Source of the DNA: an uncultured Rhodoplanes sp. | Lineage (GTDB): Bacteria; Pseudomonadota; Alphaproteobacteria; Rhizobiales; Xanthobacteraceae | Length of the DNA stretch: 6,426 bases | NCBI GenBank assembly: GCA_936924235.1 | Contig: CAKZHN010000193.1 | Coordinates: forward strand, 1-6,426 | Direction of reading: 5' to 3' | Made by a program: the position numbers and the translations under genes | Shown: positions 1-5,948 of the stretch, in pieces | How the letters are laid out: the number at the start of each line of letters is the position of its first letter | How positions within the stretch are numbered: position 1 is the stretch's first letter | Notes under the pieces: model-generated | Seen by the model: only the letters and a program-made list of their open reading frames with translations | Database searches by the model: none | Told to the model about the DNA's origin: nothing

Positions 1-306
1 TTCATTGATGTTGACAGCGTGCGACCCGTCGTTCGTTTCGATCACGAAACTGCCGCCGCCGCCCCCGCCGCCGGCCTGGCCGCCGTTACTGCCGCGGGCA
101 CCGACGACAATTTCCAGCCTGGCGCCGGCCTGGAGATAGATGTCGCCACTCGCCATCGCGCCGAGTCCGCCCCTGCCGCCACTTCTGCCGTTGCCTCCCT
201 GCGCGCCCCAGGCCGTGATGTCGTAATAGCCCGACACGCCGATCGTGACCGTCTCGATTGTGTCGGCGTCGAACGTGTTGGTGTTCGTGGTCGAAAGCGT
301 GGTCAT
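1..306 (-). CDS. Glycine-rich repeat protein, N-terminal 102 residues (3' end outside window)
   Basis: The minus-strand frame is open from the ATG at 306-304 to the left edge, so only the N-terminus is visible. The start is Thr/Asn-rich (MTTLSTTNTNTFDAD), followed by a short beta-type stretch ending in SGYYDITAWGAQGG (residues about 25-38). Next come Gly-rich runs (38-49), a segment GDIYLQAGARLEIVVGARG (54-72), seven consecutive Gly codons (79-85) and GSFVIETNDG (85-94). Alternating Gly-rich loops and short beta strands of this kind occur in large glycine-rich proteins of Bradyrhizobium-type bacteria, usually of unknown function and thought to be surface or secreted. No classical signal peptide is seen, so any export would need another route. 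The ATG overlaps the stop of the upstream TPR-sulfotransferase gene (ATGA), and only a weak GAAAG-like ribosome site lies upstream, so translation is probably coupled. Reading frame is secure; function is unknown. Confidence 0.8.
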   Translation of the reverse strand, partial: MTTLSTTNTNTFDADTIETVTIGVSGYYDITAWGAQGGNGRSGGRGGLGAMASGDIYLQAGARLEIVVGARGSNGGQAGGGGGGGSFVIETNDGSHAVNINE

Positions 307-2162
307 TGCGGAAATCTTTCAGTGCTGGGAAAAAGCGGGTCAGCGCGTAAAGGCGTGGCGTCGTCAGGATTGTCGATTGTGGCCGATCGGGCGTCTTCGC
401 CCTCGCGCCAGCCCTCGAGCGCTCCAGCGCGTTCGAGCTCGTCGATCAGCGGTCCGAGCTCGTCGGCATTGGCGCGCCAGCGGCCGAGACCGCGCGCGTT
501 CACCGGCTGCCTGACCTGCGAGCGGCTCACCGTGCGCACGGGGTTTTCTGACTCATAAAAGCGCGCGCAGGCCGGATCGGGCGGCAGGTCGACAAAGCCG
601 AGCACGCGGGCGAGCGTCGCGTCGAAATCGTTTACCCAGTCGTCGAGCCGCACCGTCAGGATCGACTGCGGCAGCACGGCTTTCCAATGGTTCATCAGCT
701 TGGTCTGCTCGCCGATCATCCAGCCGAGATCCGCGAGATCGTGCGCGTAGCCGTGCTCGCCATGAAAGCGGAAGGTAAAGATCGAAAAGCCGATGTCGCG
801 CGGATCGCGCGCGCAATGAATGATCCGGGCCTTCGGAAACAGCAGCGCGATCAGCCAGACGTGGAGGTAATTTCCCGGCATCTTGTCGACGATGCGGCTT
901 TTGTCCGGCGCGAGCGCGCGGAGCTCTTTCAGGTAGGCCTCCGCTTCCGCATCCAGCGTGGTTCTGTCGAGCGCGGCGATGCGGGCGATCGCTTCCGCGC
1001 TCTCGCCGCCGCCCAGCCGCCAGGCGAGCCGCCCCAGCGCGGCGCGCTCGCCGGCGCCGAAAGCTTGCGGGTGAGCGGCAAGAATTTGCTCGGCCAGCGT
1101 TGTACCCGCGCGCGGCATGCCGACGATGAAGACCGGTGTGGGATCGGTGTTGCTCGCGCGCGCCTCACCGGCGAAGTGCTCCGGCGTAAAGGTCGCGATC
1201 GCGGCGTCGTCATAGGCCTGCGTCGCGCCGCGCGAAAACGGCTGGATGGTTCGCAGCAGCGCATGGCCCGCGCGCCATTGCGCGAAAGCCTTGGCGTCTT
1301 CACGCTCGCGCGACCAGAATTTGGCGAGATCATAACGCGCCATGATCCTGTGTTCGAACACGGCGCCCGGCCCCATGTGGTCGAGCGCGGCTTCCATGGC
1401 TTCGGCATGGGTGCGTGCGTCGGCGCGCCGGCCTTCGGCAAGCGCCAGCAGCGCGTCTCGCCAAAGCCGCATCGGCGCGATCTCCGGCGGCGCGGGCCCG
1501 AGCGCGTCGAACTCGCCGAGCGCGGTCCGCGCCTTGTCGGGCCGGCCGAGAACGATCAGCGCGAGCGCCCGCTGCAAATGCCAGTGGCGCGCCGCTGGAA
1601 TATTGTCGGCGGGAGGATCGACTTCGTTCAGCAGCGCGAGCGCTTCGGCCGGTCGCTGTTCCTGGAGGCGCTCGGCGACGAGGTTCAACCGCGCCGCGGC
1701 ATCGCGCGGGTTGCGCGCAAGCGCCTCGCGCAGCAGTGTCTCGGCCATCTCGTAGCCGCCGCTGAGCCGCAGCAGCGCCGACAGATTGCTCGTCGCCGCG
1801 GGATGGCCCGGCTGCGCCTGAAGGGCGCGGGCCATCGCGCTCTTGGCCTCATTGACCGACCCTTGCGCATAGCGCGCGAGGCCGAAATTGACCCAGGCGT
1901 CGGCGAAGTCCGGGCGCAGTTTTGTGGCGATGGCAAAGGCCTGCTCAGCACGCGCCGGCTTGCCGGCGGCCATCCAGGCCTGACCAAAAGCATAATGCGC
2001 CTCAGCGCTATTTGGGGTGGCAAGGCAGACGTCGCGCGACGCTTCCAAAGCCGCCTGCGCATCGCCGCGCTGCAATGCGCTGCTGAAATCACGCATTCTC
2101 GCAAGCACATCCGGCGCGGTCGCGAGGCCGCTTGTGGCCCAGATCGCTGGTATTTCAGTCAC
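303..2162 (-). CDS. TPR-repeat sulfotransferase (Sulfotransfer_3 / TPST-like)
   Basis: Predicted 619-residue cytoplasmic-type protein. Residues about 53-155 form three TPR-like helical pairs (e.g. AEAHYAFGQAWMAAGKP, then ADAWVNFGLARYAQGS), with more helical sequence to about 330. The C-terminal part is a PAPS-dependent sulfotransferase. The 5'-phosphosulfate loop is VFIVGMPRAGTTL (344-356), followed by GAGERAAL (369-376) with a possible catalytic Glu372. DKMPGNY is near 426-432, the 3'-phosphate-binding region ARDPRDIGFSIF near 451-462, and a C-terminal SRSQVRQPVNARGLGRWR block near 546-563, as in tyrosylprotein-sulfotransferase-like enzymes. The family moves sulfate from PAPS to a protein, glycan or small molecule; the acceptor is not visible. 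I chose GTG at 2162 because GAGGGG lies 4 nt upstream. ATG 2096 has a poor ribosome site, and ATG 2312 would add 50 atypical residues. The stop overlaps the next gene's start by 4 bases. The family is clear; the start is less sure. Confidence 0.88.
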   Translation of the reverse strand: MTEIPAIWATSGLATAPDVLARMRDFSSALQRGDAQAALEASRDVCLATPNSAEAHYAFGQAWMAAGKPARAEQAFAIATKLRPDFADAWVNFGLARYAQGSVNEAKSAMARALQAQPGHPAATSNLSALLRLSGGYEMAETLLREALARNPRDAAARLNLVAERLQEQRPAEALALLNEVDPPADNIPAARHWHLQRALALIVLGRPDKARTALGEFDALGPAPPEIAPMRLWRDALLALAEGRRADARTHAEAMEAALDHMGPGAVFEHRIMARYDLAKFWSREREDAKAFAQWRAGHALLRTIQPFSRGATQAYDDAAIATFTPEHFAGEARASNTDPTPVFIVGMPRAGTTLAEQILAAHPQAFGAGERAALGRLAWRLGGGESAEAIARIAALDRTTLDAEAEAYLKELRALAPDKSRIVDKMPGNYLHVWLIALLFPKARIIHCARDPRDIGFSIFTFRFHGEHGYAHDLADLGWMIGEQTKLMNHWKAVLPQSILTVRLDDWVNDFDATLARVLGFVDLPPDPACARFYESENPVRTVSRSQVRQPVNARGLGRWRANADELGPLIDELERAGALEGWREGEDARSATIDNPDDATPLRADPLFPSTERFPQ

Positions 2163-2166
2163 TTTG

Positions 2167-2172
2167 CCCCTC
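2167..2172 (-). promoter_or_regulatory. Shine-Dalgarno GAGGGG deciding the GTG start of the sulfotransferase
   Basis: On the minus strand GAGGGG is followed by CAAA and then GTG at 2162-2160. This is the best ribosome site near the 5' end of this reading frame; the alternative ATG codons at 2096 and 2312 have nothing comparable. Confidence 0.55.
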
Positions 2173-2174
2173 AC

Positions 2175-2191
2175 GCCGCACGACGTGCGGC
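2175..2191. repeat. 7-bp perfect inverted repeat next to the sulfotransferase ribosome site
   Basis: GCCGCAC, a 3-nt spacer, then GTGCGGC. In the minus-strand transcript this would form a GC-rich hairpin ending 2 nt before the GAGGGG ribosome site. It could affect ribosome access or be a protein-binding palindrome. Only the symmetry is observed; the function is inferred. Confidence 0.45.
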
Positions 2192-2269
2192 TGCTTTCCG
2201 GCGGATAGTCCTTGGATCGGTCAGAAGAACAGTTGCGGAATAGCAACAGGGCACTGACCAGCCCGCGCA

Positions 2270-2287
2270 GCCTGCACGTGTGCAGGC
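2270..2287. repeat. 8-bp perfect inverted repeat, candidate operator
   Basis: GCCTGCAC, a 2-nt spacer (GT), then GTGCAGGC. It is an 18-bp, nearly gap-free palindrome about 108 bp upstream of the proposed GTG start of the sulfotransferase. The short spacer suits a dimeric DNA-binding regulator better than an RNA hairpin. I do not recognise it as the site of a known regulator. Confidence 0.4.
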
Positions 2288-2384
2288 GCAGAATTACCCC
2301 TTTCCAGCGCAAGTCAGGGTAGTGGGAACCGTGTCCTACTGCAACTCAGACTTAAGGTATCGTTAAGCATCGAGCGCAGCGTTA

Positions 2385-2690
2385 ATGCAGCACAGCCATG
2401 ATGGTAACGCCGTAGGCCAAGCCGGCGAATGCCGTGTGCCGGATCACACCGATATGCCGGAGATTTCGCGCTGGACTTGGCTGCTCGGCGCCGGTCTCGC
2501 CTGCGTGGTGCTCAACCGCAATGAGGAAGCGCTCGGGTGGCTGCAACGGTCCCTGTCAATCACGCAGGGAAGCGGGCGTACGCATTTCATGATGGCCACG
2601 GCCCATCAGCGGCTCGGGCGGACTCGGGACGCCAAGGAGGCGATCGCCACGGGGCTCAGGCTGCGGCGGCGGAGCGCAGCGGCGACCTAA
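2385..2690 (+). pseudogene. Remnant of the C-terminal TPR tail of an adenylate/guanylate cyclase-like protein
   Basis: The only plus-strand coding signal in the window. From about 2454 the translation has the look of a TPR tail: MPEISRWTW, LACVVLNRNEEALGWLQRSL, SGRTHFMMATAHQRLGRTRD, then AKEAIATGLRLR. From memory, such a segment closes cyclase-TPR proteins of Bradyrhizobium-type bacteria, after an N-terminal class III cyclase domain and several TPR units. Here only about 80 matching residues remain. The preceding codons 2385-2453 do not resemble the family, no ribosome site is evident, and the usual conserved extension after the LRP-type end is replaced by RRRSAAAT and a stop. I read it as a decayed 3' fragment. 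A small expressed TPR protein is the alternative. It faces the MDR gene tail to tail, 25 nt apart. Confidence 0.5.
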
Positions 2691-2715
2691 GCTCAACCGC
2701 ATTCCCAATAGATGG

Positions 2716-3756
2716 CTACGTCAGCGTAGGGTCGAGCACGATCTTGCCGAGCGACTCGCCCGACTCCACCAGCCGGTGCGCCTCGGCGGCTTGCGACAAC
2801 GGCAGCACCCGCTCGATCTGCGTCTTGATCTTGCCGGAGGCTGCGGCCGCGAAGCACTTCGGCACGTCGGGCGGGTGATAGCCGGGCATGCCGCGGATGG
2901 TGATCTGCTTGTGGTAGAGGTGCGAGAAATCGATCGTCACGTTCGGGCCGCCATGGGCGCCAGCGGTCACCAGGCGGCCGCGCATACCGAGCGCGAGGAA
3001 CGCCTTGGGCAGCACCTTCGGATTGGCGATGTTGTCGTAGAGCACGTCCACGCCCTTGCCGCCGGTGAACTTCAAGACTTCGGCCGTGAGGTCCTGCGTG
3101 TTGTAGTTGACGGCGTGGTCGGCGCCGAGCTCGAGGCCGAGCTGCACATGATCGTCGGAGCCCGCAACGGCAATCACCTTGGCCCCGATCACGTGCCTGG
3201 CGATCTGGATGCCGATCGAGCCGAGGTTGCCGCCGGCGCCCATGACCAGCGCCGTCTCGCCCGCCTTGAGCTGCGCGACGTTGAACAGCAGATTCCAGGC
3301 GGTCGGTACGTGGCGCGTCACGACCGCGGCATGGTGGAAATCGAGCCCATCGGGCACTGCAATCACGGCGCAGGACGGCACCGCCACCAGCTCGGCGAAA
3401 CCGCCAGGCCGCTTGATCCCCATCATGCCGGTCGGGCCGCGATAGCCTTCGTCGGCCTCCGGGCAGATGTCGAGCGGCATGATGCCCGCGGCAGCCACGC
3501 GCATGCCCGGTCGCCATTTAGCCACGCCCGGTCCGACCGCATCGACCACGCCGGCACAGTCGACGCCGGGGATGAGCGGAAGCACCGGGTTTCGATGGCC
3601 TTCCCTGCCGGCACGGACGCTGACGTCGAGCACGCGGTTGACGGTCGCCGCGTGGACGCGGATGCGCACCTCGCCGGTGCGCGGCTCGGGATCGGGCACT
3701 GTCTCGTATTTGAGGACGTCCGGCGGACCGAAGTTGCGGATGACAGTCGCTTTCAT
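2716..3756 (-). CDS. Zinc-less MDR oxidoreductase, quinone-oxidoreductase-like
   Basis: A 346-residue soluble member of the medium-chain dehydrogenase/reductase superfamily, full length for the family. The N-terminal GroES-like domain (about 1-130) starts MKATVIRNFGPPDVLKYETV and contains PLIPGVDCAGVVDAVG (60-75). The position where zinc alcohol dehydrogenases carry the GHE catalytic-zinc motif reads GVDCAG, as in quinone oxidoreductases, so catalytic zinc is not expected. The Rossmann domain has the nucleotide-binding loop MGAGGNLGSIGIQIA (172-186), and a later GMRGRLVTAGAHGG (257-270) is also typical. Expected activity is NAD(P)H-dependent reduction or dehydrogenation; the substrate cannot be told. 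The ATG at 3756 is supported by AAAGGAG ending 4 nt upstream. It is the last gene of the right-hand block, 9 nt after the YdcF-type gene. Confidence 0.93.
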   Translation of the reverse strand: MKATVIRNFGPPDVLKYETVPDPEPRTGEVRIRVHAATVNRVLDVSVRAGREGHRNPVLPLIPGVDCAGVVDAVGPGVAKWRPGMRVAAAGIMPLDICPEADEGYRGPTGMMGIKRPGGFAELVAVPSCAVIAVPDGLDFHHAAVVTRHVPTAWNLLFNVAQLKAGETALVMGAGGNLGSIGIQIARHVIGAKVIAVAGSDDHVQLGLELGADHAVNYNTQDLTAEVLKFTGGKGVDVLYDNIANPKVLPKAFLALGMRGRLVTAGAHGGPNVTIDFSHLYHKQITIRGMPGYHPPDVPKCFAAAASGKIKTQIERVLPLSQAAEAHRLVESGESLGKIVLDPTLT

Positions 3757-3760
3757 AGCT

Positions 3761-3767
3761 CTCCTTT
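3761..3767 (-). promoter_or_regulatory. Strong Shine-Dalgarno AAAGGAG of the MDR gene, overlapping the YdcF-type stop codon
   Basis: The minus strand reads TTAAAGGAGAGCTATG. The TAA stop of the upstream gene (3768-3766) shares bases with the AAAGGAG ribosome site for the next ATG at 3756. This fixes the MDR start and suggests that ribosomes ending on the upstream gene reinitiate here. Confidence 0.8.
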
Positions 3768-4605
3768 AAGCCGGTCCGTTCGACTTCGCACAACAGTCTT
3801 TGGCGTCGGGCAGCGGTCCCGGAAACAGCTCGGACGAGCGCCCGGTCAGCCGATACACCACGAGCCCGACCAGCTCGTGCGCGACGGCGTCCAGCGAGCC
3901 GAGGCCATTGAGCAGGTCGCGCGGCACCGACCAGATGTCTGCGCCCGGCAGCGTGTGCCAGGCCACTGGATAAGGCTCGACGGCAAAACCGGCCTTGCGG
4001 AACACGCCGACCGAGCGCGGCATATGCAGCGCGGAGGTCACCAGCAGCCAGCGCTCGCCGGGCTTCGGGTCGACCAGCCGCTTGGTGAAGACGGCGTTCT
4101 CCTCGGTGTTGCGCGATTTGTCTTCCAGCACGAGACGCGATGCCGGCACGCCGAGCTGCTCGAGCAGCTTGCCTGCGAAAAACGATTCCGGCGGATCGTC
4201 GTGCGTCAGGCTCGGATTGCCGCCGGTAAACACGAGCCGCGCATCGGGATGCCGCCGCGCCAGCGCGGCGCCCTCGATCAGGCGCTCGACATCGCCGTTG
4301 ACCGAGATCATGCCGCGGAGAACGCTCATGCGGCTGTCGATCGGGCCGCCGAGCACGATGATGCCGGTGATCGGCGGGCCGGCCTCCTTGCCGGGCGGAA
4401 AGCGGTCCTCCATCAGCGCAATCAGCCCGCGGCCGATCGGCAGCAGACCGACCGCCAGCGTGATCAGCAGGCTTGCGACCATCAGCCGGACACCGGCGCG
4501 GCGAAACCGCGTCAGGAGCAGCAGCATGCCCAGCATGCCGATGCCGAGAATGATGTTCGAAGGGACGGCCAGAGAGGCCAGCACCTTGGACAGCACGAAG
4601 AACAT
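3766..4605 (-). CDS. YdcF/SanA/ElyC-family (DUF218) membrane-anchored protein
   Basis: A 279-residue protein. Two hydrophobic segments near the N-terminus (about residues 12-31 and 40-58) act as membrane anchors, and the rest is a DUF218 domain. Family marks are TGIIVLGG (80-87), HPDARLVFTGGN (118-129), SRNTEENA (163-170) and LVTSALHMPRSVGVFRKAGF (188-207). This is the usual ElyC/SanA/YdcF layout, with the domain probably on the periplasmic side. ElyC and SanA of enterobacteria are tied to envelope integrity, but the biochemical reaction of the family is not settled, so I give no specific function. The C-terminus ends with adjacent cysteines (DAKDCCAKS). ATG at 4605 has AGGAAA about 9 nt upstream. 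It lies 38 nt after the RraA-like gene and 9 nt before the MDR gene, so cotranscription is likely. Confidence 0.9.
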   Translation of the reverse strand: MFFVLSKVLASLAVPSNIILGIGMLGMLLLLTRFRRAGVRLMVASLLITLAVGLLPIGRGLIALMEDRFPPGKEAGPPITGIIVLGGPIDSRMSVLRGMISVNGDVERLIEGAALARRHPDARLVFTGGNPSLTHDDPPESFFAGKLLEQLGVPASRLVLEDKSRNTEENAVFTKRLVDPKPGERWLLVTSALHMPRSVGVFRKAGFAVEPYPVAWHTLPGADIWSVPRDLLNGLGSLDAVAHELVGLVVYRLTGRSSELFPGPLPDAKDCCAKSNGPA

Positions 4606-4643
4606 GCCGGGGTTTCCTGTTGCCGGGTGCCGCCGCCGGAGCC

Positions 4644-5345
4644 TTACAAGCCCTGCTGCTTCTTCCAGGCCGCGTAGCGCGCCTTGGCCTCTTCGTTCGG
4701 CGGATAGAGCCCGGGCAGCGCAGCGCCGCGCTCGACCTCGCTGACCACCCAGGTCTCGTAGCGCTCGTGCTCCTCGCCTTCGGTTGCGACGAAGTCGACC
4801 AGGGCCTGCGGGATCACCACCGCGCCGTCGTCATCGACCACGATCACGTCGTCGGGGAAGATCGCGACGCCGCCACACGCAATGGGCTCGCTCCAGCCGA
4901 CGAACGTCAGGCCGTTCACCGAAGCGGGCGCCGCAGTGCCCTGGCAGAAGATCGGCATGTTGGCCTTGAGGCAGCCGGCCTTGTCGCGGATCACCCCGTC
5001 GGTGACCAGCGCGGTCACCTTCCGCCGCGCCATGCGCATCACCAGGATGTCGCCGAAGATGCCGGCCGTGGTGACGCCCATGGCGTCGGCCACCGCGATG
5101 CAGCCCTCCGGCATGGCTTCGATCGCGGCGCGCGTCGAGATCGGCTTGCCCCAGCTCTCGGGCGTGGCGAGATCCTCGCGCACCGGCACGAAGCGCAGCG
5201 TGAAGGCCTTGCCGACGAGGCGCTGGCCGCCGGGCACGAGCGGCATCGCGCCCTTGATCCAGCAATGCCGGATGCCCTTCTTCAGCAGCATCGTGGTGAT
5301 GGTCGCCGTGGTGACGTGGCGCAGGATCTCGAAGGCGTTGCTCAT
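4644..5345 (-). CDS. RraA / HMG-CHA aldolase-fold family protein
   Basis: A 233-residue soluble protein of the RraA-like family. The family includes 4-hydroxy-4-methyl-2-oxoglutarate / 4-carboxy-4-hydroxy-2-oxoadipate aldolases and the RNase E regulator RraA. The core is recognisable: AVADAMGVTTAGIFGDILVM (84-103), then VTDGVIRD (114-121), then PIACGGVAIFPDDVIVVDDD (154-173) and AVVIP (175-179). Arg120 and Asp121 match the substrate-carboxylate and metal-binding Arg-Asp of the aldolases. The acidic residue usually found three positions after that Asp is a glycine here (R-D-K-A-G). The C-terminal helix is long and charged (EEHERYETW onward). An aldolase or decarboxylase acting on 2-oxo acids seems more likely than RNase regulation, but the substrate is unknown. 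ATG 5345 has a weak GCGAGA site; the gap to the transporter gene upstream is 22 nt. Family sure, activity uncertain. Confidence 0.88.
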   Translation of the reverse strand: MSNAFEILRHVTTATITTMLLKKGIRHCWIKGAMPLVPGGQRLVGKAFTLRFVPVREDLATPESWGKPISTRAAIEAMPEGCIAVADAMGVTTAGIFGDILVMRMARRKVTALVTDGVIRDKAGCLKANMPIFCQGTAAPASVNGLTFVGWSEPIACGGVAIFPDDVIVVDDDGAVVIPQALVDFVATEGEEHERYETWVVSEVERGAALPGLYPPNEEAKARYAAWKKQQGL

Positions 5346-5367
5346 CGCGGATTCTCGCTTCGGATGA

Positions 5368-5946
5368 CTATGCGGGCATCAGACCGAGCCGCTCATCGCG
5401 GCGGCGGAGATACATCACGAACGGGATCGACAGCAGCACCATCCAGGCCTTGCCGACCACCTGCCCTTCGAGAAACTCGAGCGAGCCGAAGGCGAGCCAC
5501 AGGAAGACGATGGAGTCGACCACGAGCCCGACCGCAGCCGAGGCCACCACCGCGGCGACCAGCCTGCGCCGGGCAAGCGGCGTATAGACCGCCATGTCGG
5601 CAAACTCGGACAGCAGGAACGCCAGCGCCGAAGCGAGCACCAGCGACGGCGGCGAAAAAGCCGACGACAGCACCGCGCCGAACACCACCGCGCCCGCCGA
5701 ATAGACGACGCCGAGCCGCCGCTGCACCAGATCACGCAGCACCAGCGCGACGCCGATCATCAGCACGCCGGACGGCGCCATCAGCGTCACGCCGTGCACC
5801 TTCGGAAACACCGGAATGAGGCATGGGCTGTTGGGCGGGCAGACCGTCCCGACGGTTTCGATCATCCAGTTCGCCACCGGGATGGTCAGGCCAAAGGCGA
5901 TCAGAAAGGCGATGCCCTCGATCCGCCGGCGCTTCTCGTTATTCAT
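5368..5946 (-). CDS. VUT-family (DUF165/YhhQ-like) transporter, probable queuosine precursor transporter
   Basis: A 192-residue integral membrane protein with about six hydrophobic segments (roughly 9-27, 58-71, 79-97, 100-118, 129-152, 162-180) and an Arg/Lys-rich N-terminus (NNEKRRR) fitting a cytoplasmic start. VUT/YhhQ family features are RDLVQRRLG (71-79), SEFADMAVYTPLA (113-125) and a late VVDSIVFLW (142-150). E. coli YhhQ imports 7-deazaguanine precursors (preQ0/preQ1) of queuosine. The neighbouring queC gene, ending just 2 nt upstream, strongly favours that substrate here. I chose ATG 5946 because GGAG lies 5 nt upstream; the frame runs on to 6024, but that part only shadows queC. Somewhat short for the family but with the full core. 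Direction of transport cannot be read from sequence. Confidence 0.9.
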   Translation of the reverse strand: MNNEKRRRIEGIAFLIAFGLTIPVANWMIETVGTVCPPNSPCLIPVFPKVHGVTLMAPSGVLMIGVALVLRDLVQRRLGVVYSAGAVVFGAVLSSAFSPPSLVLASALAFLLSEFADMAVYTPLARRRLVAAVVASAAVGLVVDSIVFLWLAFGSLEFLEGQVVGKAWMVLLSIPFVMYLRRRDERLGLMPA

Positions 5947-5948
5947 GC

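Larger units (their letters stand above)
2163..2384. other. Intergenic region upstream of the sulfotransferase operon
   Basis: This stretch separates the minus-strand sulfotransferase start from the plus-strand gene remnant. It holds the ribosome site and the two inverted repeats listed separately, plus a weaker GTTGC/GCAAC repeat at 2232-2247. It should contain the promoter of the sulfotransferase/Gly-rich operon, but I could not identify convincing -35/-10 boxes. The sulfotransferase frame stays open to ATG 2312 across part of it; the extra residues look non-native (Arg/Cys/Leu-rich) and I treat them as untranslated. Confidence 0.5.

Noticed and set aside
687..2243. Long plus-strand open frame opposite the sulfotransferase
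   Set aside because: Its translation is Arg/Ala/Gly-rich without any domain and mirrors the real gene's codons; an antisense shadow typical of GC-rich DNA.
2239..2265. Possible sigma-54 promoter (minus-strand TGGTCAGTGCCCTGTTGC)
   Set aside because: GG and GC are 13 nt apart instead of the required 10, so it does not fit the -24/-12 pattern.
2163..2312. N-terminal extension of the sulfotransferase to ATG 2312, with a hydrophobic stretch (GLVSALLLF) before a cysteine resembling a lipoprotein signal
   Set aside because: There is no proper lipobox (the residues before Cys are FRN) and no ribosome site as good as GAGGGG before GTG 2162. The stretch also overlaps the palindromes. The family usually starts near the TPR region.
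2325..2364. Possible EcfG-type general stress promoter (plus-strand GGAAC ... CGTT)
   Set aside because: The two boxes are 31 nt apart rather than about 16-17, and it would drive only the gene remnant.
2716..2729. CTACG-TCAG-CGTAG small hairpin as terminator of the MDR operon
   Set aside because: The stem is only 5 bp, lies at the stop codon itself, and has no following U-run on the minus strand.
2776..4677. 633-codon plus-strand open frame spanning the MDR and YdcF-type genes
   Set aside because: It crosses two well-supported minus-strand genes and their intergenic gap. The translation is His/Arg/Asp-rich low complexity, typical of antisense reading.
4620..5819. Plus-strand 399-codon frame opposite the RraA-like and transporter genes
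   Set aside because: Antisense shadow; both minus-strand genes are recognisable families, while this frame has no recognisable motif and degenerates into Arg/Pro/Ala.
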